Positions 1 through 7,582 of a stretch of 64,000 nucleotides of DNA are shown one piece after another (position 1 is the stretch's first letter; each line of letters starts with the position of its first letter). The stretch spans positions 1 to 64,000 of the forward strand of contig CAMJTU010000018.1 in NCBI GenBank assembly GCA_946408825.1, in the 5' to 3' direction. The translations under genes and the position numbers were made by a program. Source of the stretch: an uncultured Planctomycetaceae bacterium. GTDB lineage: Bacteria > Planctomycetota > Planctomycetia > Pirellulales > Thermoguttaceae. The notes under the pieces were generated by a model. That model searched no databases. It had not been told where the DNA came from and worked only from the letters and a program-made list of their open reading frames with translations.

Positions 1-934
1 GTTGTAACAAAAGCGAGCCCTTTGAACCGCGCGTGACGAGAACAGGTCGACAATTCCGTTGAGCGAGCCATTTTCCCGCATGAAGGAGTTTTTCGAAATT
101 ATCATCGGCGTCGAGATCAAGCGTCGTTTCACGTTTGAGTACGCCGCCATGAGCGGCTTCGTAAGCGTCAAGAATTTCGTTAGCGTTACATTTCGCCATC
201 ACATTTCGGTACGAATTGATAAAGAACCGTGAATCACACAGGAAAAAGACGTTCGGATGAACAAGCGCCGTCTCAGAGAGGAACGTGCGAAACGATTCAG
301 AAAAGGCTGCTTCGGAACCGGGAGGAAACTGGTCGGAGACGACTACGGCGTCAAAGGTTGAAACTGCGGCGAGAAAACGTTTTTTAAGCTCGTCGACGAT
401 CGTGGAAGGAATGGGACGGGGATTGCGGATATCGAGACGGGAACCCTCTATCCATTCGCCTTCGTCCGGTAGCGGTAGAGGAAGACGACTTCGGGCGTCG
501 AACTTAAGACTCGTCGTTGAATTTGGCGTCATAGGCTTCATATAAACGCCCGTGAGAATCTCAGGCGAGACGACAATTCCCTCGACGTTAGCGCCAATTT
601 TCCGCAGCGCTTTGAGTAGATCAAATCCTTCGCCGTCTTCGCCAACGACGCCAAAACAGTAAGTTTCGGCTCCGAGAGCACGAAGATTACTCGCAATTGT
701 ACCGCCAACGCCGGCAAAAAGGCGTTTAGCTCGAATCTGACGCGCTACGATTCCCGTTTCAACCGATATTTCATCAAGCGACGGGTATACGTAGAGATAT
801 TTGTCGAGGCAGAAATCGCCGACAACGGCGATTCTAGGCGTTTTAATAACGTCGTAGGAATCATGCGCCTGAGTTAGACGCTGAATGAGCGTGTCGACGT
901 CAGGCGCCGCAGTCGTCGGCAATTTGTTGGACAT
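1..934 (-). CDS. PfkB-family carbohydrate kinase, HldE/RfaE-like (C-terminus cut by window edge)
   Basis: The reading frame is open from the ATG at 932-934 to the left edge (about 311 codons). Visible ribokinase-family features are an early beta-strand IAVVGDFCLDKY, a GGTIASNLRALGA segment (sugar-binding glycine/asparagine region), and VTRGSKGSLLL just before the edge. That last stretch is where the family leads into the GAGD catalytic motif, which would lie outside the window. The N-terminal layout is closest to the kinase half of ADP-heptose/sugar kinases (RfaE/HldE type); the exact substrate cannot be read. It starts 34 bp after the HAD phosphatase stop on the same strand, so the two probably form one transcript in a phosphosugar pathway. 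Missing: the C-terminal catalytic aspartate region. Confidence 0.85.
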   Translation of the reverse strand, partial: MSNKLPTTAAPDVDTLIQRLTQAHDSYDVIKTPRIAVVGDFCLDKYLYVYPSLDEISVETGIVARQIRAKRLFAGVGGTIASNLRALGAETYCFGVVGEDGEGFDLLKALRKIGANVEGIVVSPEILTGVYMKPMTPNSTTSLKFDARSRLPLPLPDEGEWIEGSRLDIRNPRPIPSTIVDELKKRFLAAVSTFDAVVVSDQFPPGSEAAFSESFRTFLSETALVHPNVFFLCDSRFFINSYRNVMAKCNANEILDAYEAAHGGVLKRETTLDLDADDNFEKLLHAGKWLAQRNCRPVLVTRGSKGSLLLQ

Positions 935-968
935 GATTAACTCAAACGTTGTGGGGGAGTGAAATTTG

Positions 969-1808
969 TTAAGGGTTGACGACAAAATCAAAGAGTTTTT
1001 GCGGCTCGCCAAAATCTGGAATGATTGCGGCTGCGCCGGCGTCGAGAAGACGTCGACGTTTCCAAGCGTCGACGCCCTCGCCTGGAGTCGCTTCGTTTGA
1101 AGCTACTCCTATCGGGTAACCGCCGACGTCTCGAACATTTTCAATTTCAACGTAACCGTCGCCGAAACCGACGAGTTCGGCGCCGTCAAGATTGTTAGTT
1201 TTAATAAGGCGGTCAATAACCATCGCCTTAGAGAAGGTCTTATAGTCGTCCTGCGCGCCGTAAATACCACCGTCGAAAAATTCCGTTAATTTTAGGAGTT
1301 CGACTTCTTGTCTGACATAATACTCGTCCGTGCCGCTTGCAAGATAGAGCTTAACGTCGGCTTCGCGGAGAAGTTGAAGAAATTTTCGTCCTCCATGAAC
1401 AATGAAATCGTCGGGCGTGACCTCTCCGTTTGCAAGGAGATCGACACGGTTTTGAATCCGTTCTTGAAGACGCCGTAGATACTCCTTTTTGTAGAGAAGG
1501 GGATCAAGAGGAATCCCGCCTCGCGCTTTAACTTCTTCCGCTAAACGTATACACTGATAGATCGTTTGCTTACCTGTGATTTTATCGACATAATCGCGTG
1601 TTATGCGTTCGATTTCCTCCGGCGTTTCGACTGTCGGGTCGACGAACTCCGAAAGGACTTCGCAAAAGTAAGGGATCATGACGTTTTGCCATCCTTCACG
1701 GATCAGACTCAGCGTGCCGTCAAAATCAAAGAGCGCGGCGCGGACGTTGCGTTCCGCAGACCGGACGCGGATGACCTCAATGGAGAAAGGACACGCGTTA
1801 TCGGACAT
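969..1808 (-). CDS. HAD-superfamily phosphatase
   Basis: 279 aa. Haloacid-dehalogenase phosphatase: motif I FDFDGTL (nucleophile about D28, acid/base about D30), a motif II region near LYLASGTDEYY, a lysine near KTFSKAM, and motif IV GFGDGYVEIE, which provides metal-binding acids. Members remove phosphate from small metabolites. Start ATG at 1808 is preceded by GGGAGATAC, a good Shine-Dalgarno. It is the first gene of a likely two-gene unit with the PfkB sugar kinase just downstream, suggesting a role in sugar or sugar-nucleotide metabolism, such as a heptose-type kinase/phosphatase pair. That pathway assignment is inference; the family is certain from the motifs. Confidence 0.88.
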   Translation of the reverse strand: MSDNACPFSIEVIRVRSAERNVRAALFDFDGTLSLIREGWQNVMIPYFCEVLSEFVDPTVETPEEIERITRDYVDKITGKQTIYQCIRLAEEVKARGGIPLDPLLYKKEYLRRLQERIQNRVDLLANGEVTPDDFIVHGGRKFLQLLREADVKLYLASGTDEYYVRQEVELLKLTEFFDGGIYGAQDDYKTFSKAMVIDRLIKTNNLDGAELVGFGDGYVEIENVRDVGGYPIGVASNEATPGEGVDAWKRRRLLDAGAAAIIPDFGEPQKLFDFVVNP

Positions 1809-2336
1809 TTTGTATCTCCCATGCGGATGAGTTAGCAGGATCGACGTGCAGATTATTAAAGACGGGAATTTGTTCCCAACTCAGCTGAATATATCTGTTT
1901 TAGCGCCGACGTCAATTTTTTACCGATAAAAATCGCGTCTGTGTCTTGAGTCAGGTGAAATAGAAAAAGTCTCAAAAGTTTGCGAGAGAGCATTAAATCC
2001 GTTGGACGTTGCAAGGTTGAGAAAAGAATTTTTTCTCAAAAAAGACGATTTTTCTGGTTGAATCGATTAACTTTTAGTTTCAAACAAAGTACAATTGAGG
2101 CGTCAGGCAGTTCGTCTGTCGATTCTTTTGAAGATTTATGCAATTAAGCGTAGACGACAACCCGTTTACGCTCCGTATGAAAGCGTTTGTAAGTCTTGCA
2201 AACAGGATTATTGGCAGTTCTGACGCGAGGCTTGAGACGTGACGCTCTCGTTTTAAAGCGCGTGTCGCCCCGTTATTTGGCGGTTTTTGCGCTACAGAAA
2301 CTTTAACTGGCTATTTGACGCCAAAGGAGCGCTTCC
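1809..2336. other. 528-bp divergent intergenic region
   Basis: The region separates the leftward HAD gene from the rightward zinc-ribbon gene. It is AT-rich between about 1930 and 2100 and carries a promoter-like pair at 2067-2095. A small hairpin-forming stretch follows near 2150-2175 (GCGTAGAC pairing with GTTTACGC). No ORF with a ribosome-binding site and no recognised RNA gene was found; a roughly 240-nt 5' leader for the zinc-ribbon gene is implied if the promoter is real. Confidence 0.5.
2067..2095 (+). promoter_or_regulatory. Putative sigma70-type promoter for the zinc-ribbon gene
   Basis: TTAACT (2067-2072) and TACAAT (2090-2095) are separated by 17 bp. The -10 box matches consensus at 5 of 6 positions and the -35 at 4 of 6. 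The implied leader is about 235 nt. Confidence 0.4.
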
Positions 2337-2693
2337 GTGAGTATTGTTGTTGTTTGCAAAAACGGGCATCGTCTTAGGGCGCCGGATAAGAAGGCGGGAA
2401 CTGTTGGACGTTGTCCTGCGTGTGGCGCCGAGGTTGAGATTCCTAAGCTCGGAACAATGCCGACCGATTCGTCGATTATGCGAATTTTAGGCGTGAACGA
2501 CGAGCTTCGTCGCAAAATGGACGAGTACGACGCCGAACATGCAAACCAAGCGACTGCGGAGCAGAACGTACCGCCGCCAGATCCTGATCTGCCGCCCCCG
2601 CAGGCGCGTAAAAAGGTTTGCCCTCAGTGCGATTGGGAAATTGACGCCGGGTACCGTATTTGTCCTCACTGTCGCTATTACTTTATGAAGTAG
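2337..2693 (+). CDS. Small double zinc-ribbon protein
   Basis: 118 aa, GTG start preceded by AAAGGAG at 2322-2328. The N-terminus has a C-x-NGH pattern followed by CPAC (about residues 7-30), a four-ligand ribbon. The C-terminus has CPQC...CPHC (about residues 94-115), a second zinc ribbon. The middle is short, acidic and proline-rich, probably a linker. No signal peptide or membrane segment. The N-terminal ribbon closely resembles the one that opens the protein at 41209-42003, so both belong to a shared lineage-specific zinc-ribbon family. Function unknown; nucleic-acid or protein binding is a guess from the fold. Confidence 0.8.
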   Translation: MSIVVVCKNGHRLRAPDKKAGTVGRCPACGAEVEIPKLGTMPTDSSIMRILGVNDELRRKMDEYDAEHANQATAEQNVPPPDPDLPPPQARKKVCPQCDWEIDAGYRICPHCRYYFMK

Positions 2694-2758
2694 GTTGCGA
2701 CTGCCCCTCTGAACGCGTTTTCGAGCGGAACGTTTGCGTTTCGCTCGGCGCGATTGAT

Positions 2759-2788
2759 CGGCGGTTAGACGACCGTCGTTTCTTTCTC
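2759..2788 (+). terminator. Possible intrinsic terminator after the zinc-ribbon gene
   Basis: CGGCGGT (2759-2765) pairs with ACCGTCG (2772-2778) with one G-U pair; a pyrimidine-rich tract TTTCTTTC follows. Weak stem, about 65 bp after the stop codon. Confidence 0.4.
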
Positions 2789-2931
2789 TCTTCTTTCTAG
2801 ACGCAAATACCGAGTATTTCTGATGTTTATGTCCTTTTTCTGCGTCTTTAATTTGTTCAGCGAGTTGCGAAGTTCGAGACGCGGTCGCCCATGGAACAGC
2901 CTTCTGAATCGTCGGCGATACGAATATCGGT

Positions 2932-4398
2932 TTATTTTGTTTGATTTCTAGGCGACGCGACGGCGACGTATCGAACGGGACGCAAAAATTTATCTAAAAA
3001 CTGTGTTTTGGAGACAAGAATATCGAAGAGTTTAAATCCGAACAAGGAACAACCCTTGTTTGGATCACGCTTCAGAAAAACGCTTTGGATAGACGCAAAA
3101 GGTTCGATTAGCTCGACGGTGTAACCCGCGTTCTCAAGTAATTTAGCGAGTTCCTGGGGAGAAAAAGCATGAAAGGCGTCGGAATTACGCTTCCTGCGGT
3201 TGCGTCGAGTCGTCGCCGTCGCAGTGAAGATCAGTTTGCCGCGAGGTTTGAGATATTGACGTACTGCGACGAGCGCGGCGACGGCATTCAGGGGCAGTTC
3301 ACCCAGACGATTTAGGCAGACTATCGAGTCGTACGTTCCAATATCCATGTCTGAAAGAGACGTCTCGTGCTTTGTAAAGTCAAGTTTCTGGACGTCGACA
3401 ACGGCGTTGCCGTCATATGAGCCACGCAGGAATCTCAAATGGCGTTCGTCGCTCTCTGTTAAGGTTAAACGCTCCTTCTGGGGCAAGTATCGCGACAACG
3501 CGCCCATTCCCGCGCCGATTTCCATCGTTTTTGCGCCGAGCCAAGGAGTTATTTTTTTGACGAACGTTTTCATGAAATTGCGGGAATATTCCAACCTCTG
3601 AGACGACTCAGAGGCGGAGTCGCCGTCGTAAAAGCTGTCGTCGTAAAACCAGTATTTAAGGATGACGCGAATTGCGCTCACGCCGTCTTTCCAACCGATT
3701 TTTTTGCCTTCGGAATAACGCCTTCCGTTGTAACTGATGGGAACTTCGTAAACCGTCCAACCACGTTTAGCGATTTTTGCCGTGATTTCCGGTTCGATCC
3801 CAAAACGATTGGAACGGAGTGGAATTGACCTTAACGCGTCTGAACGAAACGCCTTATAGCATGTTTCCATGTCAGTGAGATCAAGTCCCGTTGTAAAATT
3901 TGAGAGGCAGGTTAGCGCAAGATTACCGAGTTTATGATGGTACTGAAGAATCTTTCTAGTTTCACGCGAGGCGAATCGCGAGCCATAGACGACGTCGGCG
4001 CGCCCGTCGAGAAGGGGGGCGAGTACGAGCGAGTATTCCATGGGGTTATACTCAAGGTCGGCGTCTTGGAAAATGGCGTAATCGCCCTTCATTTCTTGAA
4101 TGGCACGCCGAATTGCGGCTCCCTTTCCCTGGTTTTTCGATTGTCGAAAAGCTCGGACTACAGTCGGGTACTTTGCGACGAGTTCTTGGATAACCTCCGG
4201 CGTGCGATCAGTCGAACAGTCGTCGACGAGAATGAGTTCGCGGTCAAGCCCTTCAGGCAACGGCGCCGCAAGAACTGTTTCCACAATGCGCGTAAGATAC
4301 GCCTGTTCGTTAAAGACTGGGATAAGAATTGAGAACAGGATACGTTCAGAGTTTTGCAACGTTGGATTTACAGACGCCTGGACTCTTTCGCTCGTCAT
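2932..4398 (-). CDS. Glycosyltransferase family 2 - methyltransferase fusion protein
   Basis: 488 aa. Residues about 20-250 are a GT2 (GT-A fold) domain of the dolichol-phosphate-mannose/polyprenyl type: FSILIPVFNE, ELILVDDCSTDRT, a metal-binding DAD in FQDADLEYNP, and YGSRF. Residues about 285-440 are a class I SAM-dependent methyltransferase: EIGAGMGAL is the SAM-binding glycine loop, followed by an acidic strand end and LKPRGKLIFTA. Together they suggest transfer of a sugar to a lipid or glycan carrier and methylation of a linked product. No transmembrane segments are evident, unlike many DPMS-like synthases with a C-terminal membrane domain. Start ATG has TAGGAAC upstream. It stands alone on its strand. 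Acceptor and sugar are unknown. Confidence 0.88.
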   Translation of the reverse strand: MTSERVQASVNPTLQNSERILFSILIPVFNEQAYLTRIVETVLAAPLPEGLDRELILVDDCSTDRTPEVIQELVAKYPTVVRAFRQSKNQGKGAAIRRAIQEMKGDYAIFQDADLEYNPMEYSLVLAPLLDGRADVVYGSRFASRETRKILQYHHKLGNLALTCLSNFTTGLDLTDMETCYKAFRSDALRSIPLRSNRFGIEPEITAKIAKRGWTVYEVPISYNGRRYSEGKKIGWKDGVSAIRVILKYWFYDDSFYDGDSASESSQRLEYSRNFMKTFVKKITPWLGAKTMEIGAGMGALSRYLPQKERLTLTESDERHLRFLRGSYDGNAVVDVQKLDFTKHETSLSDMDIGTYDSIVCLNRLGELPLNAVAALVAVRQYLKPRGKLIFTATATTRRNRRKRNSDAFHAFSPQELAKLLENAGYTVELIEPFASIQSVFLKRDPNKGCSLFGFKLFDILVSKTQFLDKFLRPVRYVAVASPRNQTK

Positions 4399-4592
4399 AA
4401 CGTTCGTTCCTAGCCGACCAGTTTAGGACGAAGTCCTAAAAAAATGTGAAAAGGGCGCAAAAAAGCGTCGTTTCCGCCCGTTGACTTCTTCATGCATTGT
4501 AACATAAAGGTTTTTGGATGGAAGACGACGCTCTTTGTTAGACGATTCCGAACTAAGAAAAGCTCCTGACTATCGTCTCAAAATAGGGAACA

Positions 4593-5384
4593 TTATAGTT
4601 TTCGAATTGCCTCTTCCATGAGTTCCGCAGCTTTTTTGCCAGAACGGAGCATGCCGCCGAAGATCGGCCCCATACGATAGCCGCCCATAACGTTGTTGGC
4701 GCTCATTCCGCTGGCAAAAATACCAGGATAGTACTCACGCGTATTATCTACCGTCGTAATTTCTCCTGTCGCCGCTTGCATAGGACGTTCGCCCAATATC
4801 TCGCCAGTCGGAGTGTCGAGTTTAACGCGTGCTTTACGTTGCACGAGATTGAGGACCTCGCAAGGGTGTCCCGTGCCGTCAAGAACCGCCTTTGTGAGCA
4901 CAACAAGAGGATCGACATGCATGCCGAGGCGTTCAACCGGCGTCCAATTGACAACAAGACCACAAATACGTTCGTTTGCAAACGCGACGTCTTCAACGCT
5001 GACCGAATTGAAAATTTTAGCGCCGGCATGAACTGCGCCAAAGATGAGACCGCTTGCGAGTTCGACGGAATCGATTACATAATATCCGGGCGCGTCCTTG
5101 AGTTCGCGAGAACGAATTCCGAATTCGTCGACGATTTGTTTGGCCTCTTTTTGAACGACGACTTCATTGAAAAGCATTCCGCCGCCCCAAACTCCGCCGC
5201 CAGGGGCGAGCTTGCGTTCGAAAACAGCGACTTTAAATCCTTTGTCAGCAAGCGTTTTTGCCGCGACAAGTCCGGATGGACCAGCGCCGACGACGGCGGC
5301 GTCGACCTGAAGATTGTCGAGAAGCTTATCGCTAAAACTGGACACAATAGCAGAAGAAACAATGTTTTCAAGAGGATTTGACAT
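4593..5384 (-). CDS. thi4: Thi4-family thiazole synthase, sulfide-dependent type
   Basis: 263 aa from the ATG at 5384, which has AAAGGAT upstream; an in-frame longer ORF to 5450 would run through the riboswitch expression platform and is rejected. Makes the ADP-thiazole precursor of thiamine from NAD and glycine. FAD/NAD-binding motif VVGAGPSGL (about 31-39), GGGVWGGGM, and C-terminal [10 protein letters not shown] match Thi4. The position equivalent to the sacrificial Cys205 of yeast THI4 is His156 here (MHVDP), the pattern of archaeal enzymes that use sulfide catalytically with iron instead of donating their own cysteine sulfur. It stands alone, without other thiamine genes, and is preceded by a TPP riboswitch, which supports both the function and feedback control. 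Confidence 0.93.
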   Translation of the reverse strand: MSNPLENIVSSAIVSSFSDKLLDNLQVDAAVVGAGPSGLVAAKTLADKGFKVAVFERKLAPGGGVWGGGMLFNEVVVQKEAKQIVDEFGIRSRELKDAPGYYVIDSVELASGLIFGAVHAGAKIFNSVSVEDVAFANERICGLVVNWTPVERLGMHVDPLVVLTKAVLDGTGHPCEVLNLVQRKARVKLDTPTGEILGERPMQAATGEITTVDNTREYYPGIFASGMSANNVMGGYRMGPIFGGMLRSGKKAAELMEEAIRKL

Positions 5385-5387
5385 TTG

Positions 5388-5460
5388 AGATCCTTTCGCG
5401 CAAAACGAAGAAAAACGCGCGAAAATCCGCGCCGCACAACCCTTGGACAAATATCAAGGG
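5388..5460 (-). promoter_or_regulatory. Expression platform of the TPP riboswitch
   Basis: Between aptamer and start codon three helices can be drawn. Helix C pairs 5455-5460 with 5440-5445 (CCCTTG/CAAGGG). Helix A pairs 5428-5432 with 5417-5421 (GCGCG/CGCGC) and is followed by TTTTTCTTCGTTTT, resembling an intrinsic terminator. Helix B pairs 5417-5424 with 5394-5401 (TTTCGCGC/GCGCGAAA) and covers part of the Shine-Dalgarno at 5390-5396. A and B share 5417-5421 and so are mutually exclusive. Which state TPP favours cannot be decided by eye. Confidence 0.6.
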
Positions 5461-5482
5461 GCGAGGCATAGGAGACTTCGTT

Positions 5483-5566
5483 CGTAATTTCCTTCGCCGG
5501 CATTATCCGGAGCAGGTTCCAAGGGTTCCTCTCAGCCACGTTGCTACGCGGCGCCCCTATTACGTG
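5483..5566 (-). ncRNA. TPP (thi-box) riboswitch aptamer
   Basis: Minus strand shows the classic thi-box core: GGGGCGCC, then CTGAGAGGAACCC, GAACCTG, GGATAATGCCGGCGAAGG. The closing helix P1 is formed by CGTAAT (5561-5566) and ATTACG (5483-5488), exact complements. It lies about 100 nt upstream of the thiazole synthase gene in the same orientation. Binds thiamine pyrophosphate to shut off expression of thiamine genes. Confidence 0.95.
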
Positions 5567-5600
5567 ATAAAGGAAGAGAGACGTCTCTTTTCCGGCGCAT

Positions 5601-5628
5601 ATTCTAAATGCTCGTTGAAGACTGTCAA
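5601..5628 (-). promoter_or_regulatory. Promoter of the thi4 transcript
   Basis: On the minus strand TTGACA (5623-5628, perfect -35) is followed after 16 bp by TAGAAT (5601-5606). Transcription would start near 5594, just before the riboswitch aptamer. Confidence 0.75.
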
Positions 5629-5642
5629 GCCTCAACGTTAAA

Positions 5643-5675
5643 AAAGACGCTTCGCTAATCAAACGAAGCGTCTTT
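5643..5675 (-). terminator. Terminator after the SIS gene (possibly bidirectional)
   Basis: Perfect 12-bp stem AAAGACGCTTCG / CGAAGCGTCTTT with a 9-nt loop. On the minus strand it is followed by a run of T. It separates the EF-G/SIS unit from the thi4 promoter. Confidence 0.85.
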
Positions 5676-5705
5676 GCATTTATTTAACGCGACGATTTGA
5701 CAAGA

Positions 5706-7538
5706 TTAACACTCGCGTTTTTTCTTGAGCATCTCGACGGCGTAGGCTGCAGGCGAAACCGTCTTCTTGCGATCAAGCGACCAGTTTTCCATTTCTTCAA
5801 GGGCCTCAAAGAGCGTGACGCAAGCGGTTCGATAGTCGACTCCCCCGATTTCGGAAACGAGTCGCACGCTTCGATCAATAAGCTTCTTGTTTGTGGCGTC
5901 GACATGCGCCATCCAATTTCCGTTAAGACGCCCGAATTTACCCATTGTGGCCGTCGAAATATTGTTAAGCGTGAGTTTTAACGCAAGGTGCGCGAAAAGC
6001 TCAAGAGGCGTCGACGGAATCGCCATATTGAACGCGAAGATTTTGCCGTATTCGGGATTAGACGGTTTCGAGGCGTTAGTTAACGTATTGTTAATGAGGT
6101 ACGCAACCTTTTGTTCAAAGGGCGCGGAACATTTTTCAAACGCGTCGAACCAATCTGAACCAACGGCGCCCCAGAGGCTTGTTTCGTCGTCCGCAAGGAC
6201 GGCGACGGCAGCGTTAGGAATTCCTTCATAGCGCGACGAATCTTGTTCCGAACCGATCGGGAAACGGTAGACCGTCTGACGACCAATTTTGGGCGGGTCG
6301 GAAATTTGCGCAGGCGTTCCGCCCATTCTCTTATAGTCGTCGGACGTCCATTCGAGACAACGAGGCTCGACGTCGCCGAGGAGCCAAATCCATGCGTCTC
6401 TGGCGTTACGCAACGGATCCTTCACGAACGCCCAAGGGGCGGGCGCGTCCGTCTCGTCAAGTGAACGGAAGGGAGGAATCTTGAAAGTAGGAGAACGTTC
6501 AGTTGTGTCCGTAAAAATATCGAGCGAGTAGTCTCGCGGAAAATATGTGACGCGACCGCCGCGCTTGTAAAGATCACATTCAAATTCGACATAAGCGGCT
6601 GCCGTCGTGACATTTTCGTCGGACCGAATTTCGGACAACAGAACGTCGAACATTTGGGCTTTTTCTTCAGGCGTCGTCGGCTCAAATCCGATAGCGTCGA
6701 GTTCGTCCTTGGAAAGAGTTTTTTGCAAAAGCTTAGAGAGCGCCGTTTCAAACGCAAAGCCCGCGACTAACATTTCAATCGTCGTCGCTTGCATACGTGT
6801 AGAACCGGCGATAGCCATCGGACCCGTCGTCAAGTTTACAACTGTAACGCGGGGGTCTTCAATGACTTTGCGTGAACGCTCTACGCGAGACGCCATCAGG
6901 TCAGACGGATTATTAAAAAGGAAAAACGCCGGAATTCCAGCGTCCAAGGCGGCGTGAATCGTTCCAATGACGGACGAGGTTTCGCCTCCCTCGCTGATTG
7001 CACACAAAGCGTCGTTCGGACCGATTCCTGCTTCTTTATACTGGTTATATCCGAAAGAAATAAAATCTTCAAAACTCTCGACAGATCGGATAAGGGCGAA
7101 ATCGCCGCCGGTCATAATTGCGTTCGTCTGCGCCGCAAGTTTGTGGAAGAAGTCGGCGCGATCTGGCAATTTTGCAGCGCAGACACGGCAAAACTTCTTA
7201 TTAGCGGCGTCGAGAAGGATCGAAAGACGTCCTGTTGCGCCGCAACCGCTGAAACTCACACGCCCTCCTGCTGCAAGCGAGTTATAGAGCGCGTCTTCAA
7301 GTTTCCGATATTCCTTCGAAGCGATTGTTGTTTTGAGCGCCGGGGGAATATCGTCGTCGACCGAGTAAAGTTGACGCATCCCTTGAGGAACGTCTACGGC
7401 AAGAGTTTGCGAAAGTGTTCGCGTTTTCGGATGGGATTGTTCCGTTACGAGCGCTCCAAGGTGAAATTGCGTTTCATTCTTTATGAAATCGTCCGCTTTT
7501 TCAGCTGGCGTCGCCGAGCGTTGAAAAGAAGTTTCCAT
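5706..7538 (-). CDS. Double-SIS-domain protein, glucokinase-regulator (GCKR)/MurQ-like
   Basis: 610 aa. N-terminal SIS domain with SGCGATGRLSI (phosphosugar loop, about residues 95-105), a central ISEGGETSSVIG loop, and TGPMAIAGSTRMQATT, the conserved GSTR signature of MurQ etherases and the animal glucokinase regulatory protein. MurQ is about 300 aa; this length matches the two-SIS GCKR layout. By eye the MurQ catalytic glutamate that follows the GRL loop (DASE) is not kept (DAAN), so etherase activity is doubtful; binding of a phosphosugar such as fructose-6-P or MurNAc-6-P is more likely. It follows the EF-G gene by 44 bp on the same strand and ends at a strong terminator. Confidence 0.8.
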   Translation of the reverse strand: METSFQRSATPAEKADDFIKNETQFHLGALVTEQSHPKTRTLSQTLAVDVPQGMRQLYSVDDDIPPALKTTIASKEYRKLEDALYNSLAAGGRVSFSGCGATGRLSILLDAANKKFCRVCAAKLPDRADFFHKLAAQTNAIMTGGDFALIRSVESFEDFISFGYNQYKEAGIGPNDALCAISEGGETSSVIGTIHAALDAGIPAFFLFNNPSDLMASRVERSRKVIEDPRVTVVNLTTGPMAIAGSTRMQATTIEMLVAGFAFETALSKLLQKTLSKDELDAIGFEPTTPEEKAQMFDVLLSEIRSDENVTTAAAYVEFECDLYKRGGRVTYFPRDYSLDIFTDTTERSPTFKIPPFRSLDETDAPAPWAFVKDPLRNARDAWIWLLGDVEPRCLEWTSDDYKRMGGTPAQISDPPKIGRQTVYRFPIGSEQDSSRYEGIPNAAVAVLADDETSLWGAVGSDWFDAFEKCSAPFEQKVAYLINNTLTNASKPSNPEYGKIFAFNMAIPSTPLELFAHLALKLTLNNISTATMGKFGRLNGNWMAHVDATNKKLIDRSVRLVSEIGGVDYRTACVTLFEALEEMENWSLDRKKTVSPAAYAVEMLKKKREC

Positions 7539-7582
7539 ATGACGTTCCGTTTCTAAACGAAGGGAAGGACTGCATTAAAAGA

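Noticed and set aside
4776..5381. Plus-strand ORF of 201 codons opposite thi4
   Set aside because: The minus strand encodes a clear Thi4 protein with motifs and riboswitch; the opposite frame has no family features.
5385..5450. N-terminal extension of Thi4 to an upstream start at 5450
   Set aside because: This stretch is the riboswitch expression platform; the Shine-Dalgarno AAAGGAT is placed for the ATG at 5384, and homologues start there.
6954..7556. 200-codon plus-strand ORF opposite the SIS gene
   Set aside because: Antisense shadow; composition irregular, no ribosome-binding site, and the minus strand has clear SIS motifs.
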